The notes under the pieces are model-generated. The model was not told where the DNA came from. It worked only from the letters and a program-made list of their open reading frames with translations, and made no database searches. A stretch of DNA of 64,000 nucleotides from Magicicada septendecula (Eukaryota > Arthropoda > Insecta > Hemiptera > Cicadidae), in the NCBI GenBank assembly GCA_034769895.1, contig CM068370.1, positions 40,257,844 through 40,321,843 on the forward strand, in the 5' to 3' direction. The translations under genes and the position numbers were made by a program. Positions 58,184-64,000 of the stretch are shown here, piece after piece. Numbering within the stretch: the first letter of the stretch is position 1; each line of letters starts with the position of its first letter.

Positions 58184-58826
58184 TTAATTAAAAAATTTGT
58201 GAAACTTACCAAGTGTTTTTATATATTTTACAAAACCTTTGTATTAATATGTTTCACCAAGTGCCCAACGAGTCATCAATTAATACCGTGAAAAAAAAAA
58301 TATATATATATATGGCAACTCTTAACATAATGTATAGTTCATATATTCTTTTAGGGTATATTCATTTAACAATATACACTATGAAGAAAGGACTTGCATT
58401 AATGGGTTTTAATAATATGGCAGTAATTATAAAATGGTACCACACAAAGACATTTTTGTACAGATTATAAATTTCCAGGGTGTATGGCTCTGGTCTAGTT
58501 TTTGTTCTTCCGGACGTTCCATCTGCGGCTGAACCAGTCGTCTTAGTTGAATGACACAGCAAAGTGAAGTGATCTCCTGATATTGTTTATAGTGATTCGA
58601 ATAGTAAAGATTAAACCGGATTGAAATAGATAGGTGCAGGTTACAATGAATTCTGAAAGAAATTTTGTGGGGACTTTTAAATCCTCAAGGTTAATACAAA
58701 TGGGGACAGGTACGAGAAATATTAACCAAATCAACTTGGGGTTGACATTGTACTGCACAGAACCTGATGTGGATTAGCATCCAGTACTTAAAATGATATA
58801 CAATACACAAAACGATAAACAATTCG

Positions 58827-58929
58827 GTTTTTAAAATCTTCTTCCGGTATGGACCGCGTCAAAAATGTCTTATATGAACACACAAAGACACTTTTGACGC
58901 GGTCCATACCGGAAGAAGATTTTAAAAAC
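58827..58929. repeat. Near-perfect 44-bp inverted repeat hairpin
   Basis: Arms 58827-58870 and 58886-58929 pair at 43 of 44 positions around a 15-nt loop. The arms are GC-richer than the surroundings and include 'ggtatggaccgcgtc'. A word AAACAAT flanks or overlaps both ends and may be a target duplication. No known element was recognised. Confidence 0.85.
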
Positions 58930-59064
58930 AATAATGGACACCGGCCGTGCAAGACTACGTGAGAAGAAGATAAACAGTTCTTATAATTTTTTTATTGTAG
59001 GTCTTGAATTTGGAAGTATATTTCTTAATGCTATGTATTGCATAATTTTGTAAAGAAAGTTACT

Positions 59065-59202
<138 letters not shown>

Positions 59203-59876
59203 GAAATAAGAAAACTGTAATTGTGCAGAATATCTAAGTGATAACAATACTTATGGCCAAAGGTTGGAGAAAACTAGCAAGAATATTTGGGACCTTGTCT
59301 AAGTTAATTAAAATATTTTTTCATGCCATATTAATTATGCATACAGAGGTGTGTTGAGCATGCATGCTGATAAAGTATTAAAAAGCCTGTTTACTTCATT
59401 AGCGTCATAGTACATGTTGAGCTAATAGTTCCTTGCATCTTTTGCTAATCTCACTTCTGCATTTTTCCACATCTCATAGTGTATGACAGTTGATCATGCA
59501 TCCAATTGTTTTTTAATAATCAGTTTATTTCTGCCCATTACTCGTACAGTTCTATTTCGTATTAGTATATAAACTAGTCTGTGTATAGTTATAGAATTGC
59601 AGAGGAAAACTGACAAAAGAAAAAACGAGATCAATAAAATTGTCAAATTATGGATGGCACTTATTAATTCAACAAATAGTTGCTTATTTTGTACCAGATA
59701 AATAAAACTCTTAAAGAAATTAACAAGAGTTCGTTGATAGTGACTCACCAGTTTTCGATCATCCAGCTACACGAATTATTAATAAGCTCCAATTTAGTTT
59801 GTGTGCTAATAATATTAAGTTATAAAATCGAATACTCCTTGTTTGCATCATAGAAATACTGATTTTGTAAAATGAT

Positions 59877-60327
59877 AAGTAAATAAGTTCCAGGCAATAT
59901 ATGGCACAATAAATAGAACATTAAATAACAAAATACGAAAAGACACAAGGATAAAATTTTATAAAATGATGGCTGTACCTACCTGTACTTATGTATGGGA
60001 GTGAAAGTTGGATAAATACTAAAAAAGGAGACAGCAAAATACAGGCAGCAGAAATGAGATTTTTGAGATGGGTCAAAGGCTGCACAAGAAGAGATTTAGT
60101 AAGAAATGGAGACGTGCGAAATGAACTAAATGTGTATGCAATAAATAAAAAAAATAACTGAATATAAAGAAAGATGGAAAAACACGTAAATAGAATGGGA
60201 GAATACCCAAAAAAAACTTAACTACAACCCAAGAGGGAAAAAGAAATATAGGAAGACCACGAAAACGGTGGTCTTAAGTTTGTGAGGACGGAACAGGTAA
60301 ATGCCTAATCCTTGTAGTGCAGAAGAA
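59877..60327 (+). pseudogene. 5'-truncated non-LTR retrotransposon with 10-bp duplication
   Basis: The duplication GTAAAATGAT is at 59867-59876 and 60328-60337. The plus strand carries the same coding tail as 45073-45559 ('KFQAIYGTINRTLNNK' to 'IGRPRKRW'), with frame breaks, and ends 'gtagtgcagaagaa' without poly(A). Confidence 0.8.
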
Positions 60328-61225
60328 GTAAAATGATCATTTTTCTTTACATACTTAATTGATTATACCTATTTTCTGATAATTTGAACACATGAGGCCT
60401 CCAGTTTAGTCTGGTTTGTTGAACTTGACATGTAATAGCCTTTATATAGAGCCTAAAATCACAAATTTAGTAAAAAGTTTTTTTTTATATTCTTAAATTA
60501 ATAGAAATGTCCAATTGGAATAGTTTTCACACATGCAGATAATAACATTTGATTGCATAAGGCAGTGAGTGGTTTCTGTACAGCTTGTGGAAGAGCATTT
60601 GTTGTGACATTCAAATGTGACCACCTGTTTGTAGTAAGTACAACTGTGCAATGCTCATCAAACAAATTTAAATCATTTCAAATGAAAACACACTTTCATT
60701 AGTCTATGTGAAAAATTAAAAAAAAAAATACAAGCAAACAATAGTACACTTTGTATACAGACATTTTGTATGCATCAGTAGTGTCATCATCTTTGTATAA
60801 GGCACATTGTTATTTTGGAGATCCCAATATGTTTTAGATACTTTGTTTTTGTGTTAATTATTTTGTATTTATTGAATATCAAAATAATGTTTATTCAGAT
60901 TTTACTACATTGTATACTGTAGTATATAAAATATTTAACAATGAATTGAAAACTATTAATCACACGTTGCAGTGTTATATTCTCTACAAACTGGAGAATA
61001 TCTTCTTAAAATATTTTTATTTCAATACTCTTCATTAAAATTCTAACAATTTTTTGACTTTTGCCAAAAGAAAAAAACTACAATTGTATCTATTACTAAA
61101 TCATGTGAACATATTAAGAACAGATACCATTTGTGCAGATTAATATTTTAAAATCTCTTGGCTTATAAATTGAGTTAATTTACTAAAATCATTACTGTTA
61201 TTATTATTATTTTGTTTGTTTGTAG

Positions 61226-61413
61226 CCAACAATAGTTGGAAATGGTGTGGACAGTTATTGCTGGCGATGCCATAGAGATGGAACCGTCATTCGATGTGAC
61301 ACCTGTCCAAGAGTGTATCATTTACGGTGTATTCACATGGATTCACCGCCGAACAAGGGATGGGCATGTCCAGAGTGCAGTGCAATTCTACACGCAGAAA
61401 ATGTAGATACAAG
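61226..61413 (+). CDS. ZMYND8-like PHD protein, coding exon 4 (PHD finger)
   Basis: Acceptor 'gtttgtttgtag' ends at 61225; donor ACAAG|GTATGC is at 61413/61414; 62 codons plus two bases, joining exon 3 in phase 0. It encodes a complete PHD zinc finger with spacing C-x2-C-x8-C-x2-C-x4-H-x2-C-x12-C-x2-C. The signature 'YCWRCHRDGTV' and 'CPRVYHLRC' is that of the ZMYND8/ZMYND11 chromatin-reader family, where the PHD is followed by a bromodomain, PWWP and MYND finger. These readers bind modified histone tails and regulate transcription and damage responses. The downstream domains must lie beyond 64000, so family membership rests on the PHD signature and position. ZMYND8 is favoured over ZMYND11 from the long acidic/basic N-terminus, with moderate certainty. 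Confidence 0.85.
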
Positions 61414-61578
61414 GTATGCTTATTATTTATTTATTTCTTATAAGCGCCGTGCCTGCATGCTTTCTTCAGTGAAGATTATAAGCGGTGAATAAAGCAGTTG
61501 TTTTTTATAAGTAGCGAAAACATCTTTTCATTCTGATTGCACGTAGGCTTGGTAACAATCTGCGAACAAAATGTTATC

Positions 61579-61653
<75 letters not shown>

Positions 61654-64000
61654 ATTCGTGTCATGTGCAACATACAGAGTATAGTAACAGGGTGTCCATT
61701 TATAAGATATAGTAACAGATTTTTCTTGGTGCCAATAGAACATCTGGGTTTCTTTTAAAAAAAGTAAATATCTGTCGCATGAAAAGATAGAAGCTAATAA
61801 GCCTGTGTACATAAAATATATACAGACACTTATTATGTATTTCTATCCCCCGTATTAACATAGAAGCCTTTGTTTTTAATACCAAAAGAAACATCGTATC
61901 AAAAGTTTTAAACTGAGAGAACATTTTTAAGTAACATTGAAATTAAACAATGTATGATAAGTCATTAAAGTTAAAAAAAAAGAATCAAGTCGTAAAATTT
62001 GATGTTGGTATGAATAGAACTGAGTGAAGGGACTGGCACTTTATACTGCACAGAGAACAACACGTTACATAATTGTATTGAGTAATCATGTAATGTATTT
62101 GTGTATGTTAATACATGATTAAGAATATTTTTACAAACTTAATTCATGTGCGTACATATGAAAAGTTGGAATTTTGTTTAGCCTATATGTTGTTGGTGAC
62201 TTTATTGAGAAATAAATAGAATTTTGTAGAGAGAAATTAACCGTTTTGTTAAACGATAAAACTGGAGAATTAGTTAAATGGTATGAAGAAGATGTATTCG
62301 TGTTTTACATTGCAAAATAAACACAATAATTCAGAAAATTGTGTGTGCCTCTGCCCAACTCTGTTAAAGCATGAGTTAATAAATGAACTAATTGAATGGT
62401 ATGATTCAAGCATGCTTATCTCTTCGCAGTTTTAAAATTATCTAAGACAGTTTAATTTTATGACTAATTCCCTCTATTTAATATTATTTCCTTCTTCATC
62501 ACATTGCACAACATAGTATTGTGTGTATCCAATAGAATATACAAACAGACACTGACTCTGTAGGCAGAAATAGTTACGTAGTAGATTCCATCTTTATAAT
62601 GGTATAAAATATACTGCTTTATTTATCATTGTATGATTGTGTGGAATCAAGCTGTACAACATGGATTGAATTAGTAGACATGTTGACTGAAAATGTCAGC
62701 ACCTGATCTTGAAATAAAAAATTAAAATAATTAATTCTTAAGTTATTTACACATGAGTTAGTATTTATAAACTGAGTTAGTATTTTTCTGCATTTCACAT
62801 AATAAAATAAGAATTATTCGTAAATTGTGGTTTTACAAAACATGTTTGTTAAAATTGAAACAGTCACAAGGAATATTAAGGATTGTACAGTTTCTGATAT
62901 ATAAAATATTAATAGCCTGGAACTGGCATTTCATAATGTCAGCTGTAAAAAGTAGACAGTAGAATGTCACTGAATGATGAAACCTGTTCCCTGCATAGTT
63001 GTCTTTCACTTAACGTTCCATACAACTCCACTCACGTTGTTGAAGTGCATTATCTCTTGTGAAGATCGGTTTTACCTCCACACATTCACACACCGGATTT
63101 ATAAACCTGGGCTTACTTTATAAAGTTAGCTTATTATATTATGCCCAATCTCAGCACTAGCATAGAGAGGGTTTGTTACATAAACAGTAACTTATTTGAG
63201 CAGATAATTTGAAATAACCGATGGCACATTTCCAAAACGTTTGAATTTTTTTCTGTTCACTGTCATACATTTTCATTCTCAAAGACAATTGAAGTTTGAA
63301 GTTATTGCTTTAAATATGATAATTTAATTCACCAATAAGAGAAAGAAAATGTTACTCGAATAATTACAGACATTTTTTATTTGAAAACCATATATTGATT
63401 GATTATGAAGTCATTTCTATTAGAGATTTATTATAATCTGTAACAACTTCAGGTCAGAATATAATAGTTTCTGTCATGCTATCTTGTCAGTTACAGAATT
63501 AGCTTTTATGTTGCCTTTTCAATGTAAATACTTTATTATGAACTCGTGCAGTATATTTTAATTTAATGTGCATGAATTTTTTGTTAATACTATGTGTACA
63601 GTTTGTTTTTAATATTAAGCCGCCAGTATACTTTTTAATTCTTATGTATAAGGGAATGCGTACAGAATGCTATAATGGAAACGTTTGGTATATTTTACGT
63701 TTGCTATATCTTGTACAAATTTTTGTTGTATATCAGAAAGTTTAAAAATTACTAAAAACATTAATAATAAATTCAAATTTATGTACACTGTTGAATCTGT
63801 AACATGTTCAGCGGCCATTTTTCTTGCATAAATGAGGAGCAGATTAAATTATATCAATAATCTTAAAGCAGCTTTGTGTTTTATTTCGATATTAGGATTT
63901 ATTAATACTTATTACTTACATATTAGCATTCCTTATTTATTTTTATTGTCCCATTACTGTTTTAACTGTGTAACAATTCACAGTGTTAAATTATAATAAT
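61414..64000 (+). other. Start of intron 4, open at window edge
   Basis: It contains (GT)n at 61582-61651 and otherwise AT-rich DNA. No bromodomain-coding exon (no 'YFxxPMDL'-like stretch) was seen on the plus strand, so the next exon is outside the window. Confidence 0.55.
61582..61651. repeat. (GT)n microsatellite
   Basis: GT run of 70 bp about 170 bp after the PHD exon donor. Confidence 0.97.

Larger units (their letters stand above)
57172..58249 (-). mobile_element. Foldback Penelope-like element
   Basis: Two inverted arms of about 325 bp (57172-57499 and 57922-58249) are nearly identical and enclose a GIY-YIG coding remnant. Each arm holds a hammerhead-like motif with a changed core. 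Head-to-head pseudo-LTRs around a 3' coding stump are typical of truncated Penelope insertions. Confidence 0.82.

Noticed and set aside
61414..64000. Bromodomain exon expected after the PHD finger
   Set aside because: No stretch with bromodomain motifs and splice sites was seen; it probably lies beyond the window.

Overview
This is a eukaryotic, AT-rich window, almost certainly from an arthropod and probably an insect with a large, repeat-loaded genome. The reasons are GT-AG introns of 7 to 18 kb, a mix of Gypsy, Penelope, pogo/Tigger, mariner, hAT and tRNA-SINE repeats, and abundant dinucleotide microsatellites. Nothing bacterial is present (no operons, CRISPR arrays or rRNA). I cannot name the species from sequence alone.

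Left third (1-24 kb): a repeat domain. A complete, very young Gypsy-type LTR retrotransposon (1902-16590, coding on the minus strand) has two nearly identical 3.45 kb LTRs, a 4-bp ATAT target duplication, and intact gag and pol joined by a textbook -1 ribosomal frameshift signal. It landed inside an older inverted-repeat DNA transposon whose arms lie at 1732-1901 plus 16595-16805 and at 18190-18435. Around it are 5'-truncated non-LTR retrotransposon pieces (about 1070-1400 and 20045-20650), a pogo-like MITE (21119-21777), and a Penelope-like element cluster (21985-24060) with an RT/GIY-YIG coding remnant and three hammerhead ribozymes.

Right two thirds (24-64 kb): the 5' part of one plus-strand host gene. 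Four coding exons (24104-24248, 42485-42611, 53170-53812, 61226-61413) join with compatible phases (1, 2, 0, 2) into 367 codons: an acidic/Ser-rich N-terminus with basic nuclear-localisation-like stretches, followed by a PHD finger of the ZMYND8/ZMYND11 chromatin-reader type. The first coding exon opens with two overlapping start-stop uORFs. The gene continues past the right edge; no bromodomain, PWWP or MYND exon was seen before 64000.

The introns hold a broken Tigger transposase element (29589-32949) with a nested hammerhead-bearing palindrome, a hAT MITE with a perfect 8-bp duplication (35183-35667), a fossil mariner (about 38725-39560), two 13-17-bp-TSD palindromic ribozyme elements (43181-43377, 50220-50443), non-LTR copies, a tRNA-derived SINE (54237-54522), a foldback Penelope copy (57172-58249), and long GT/GA arrays.

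The most notable themes are: (i) at least eight hammerhead ribozyme motifs of four sequence types, with compensatory base changes, many lying in sense inside or just before the introns of a chromatin-reader gene; (ii) the slippery heptamer plus predicted pseudoknot of the Gypsy element; (iii) its unusual Gag, with a roughly 300-residue coiled coil and no zinc knuckle.
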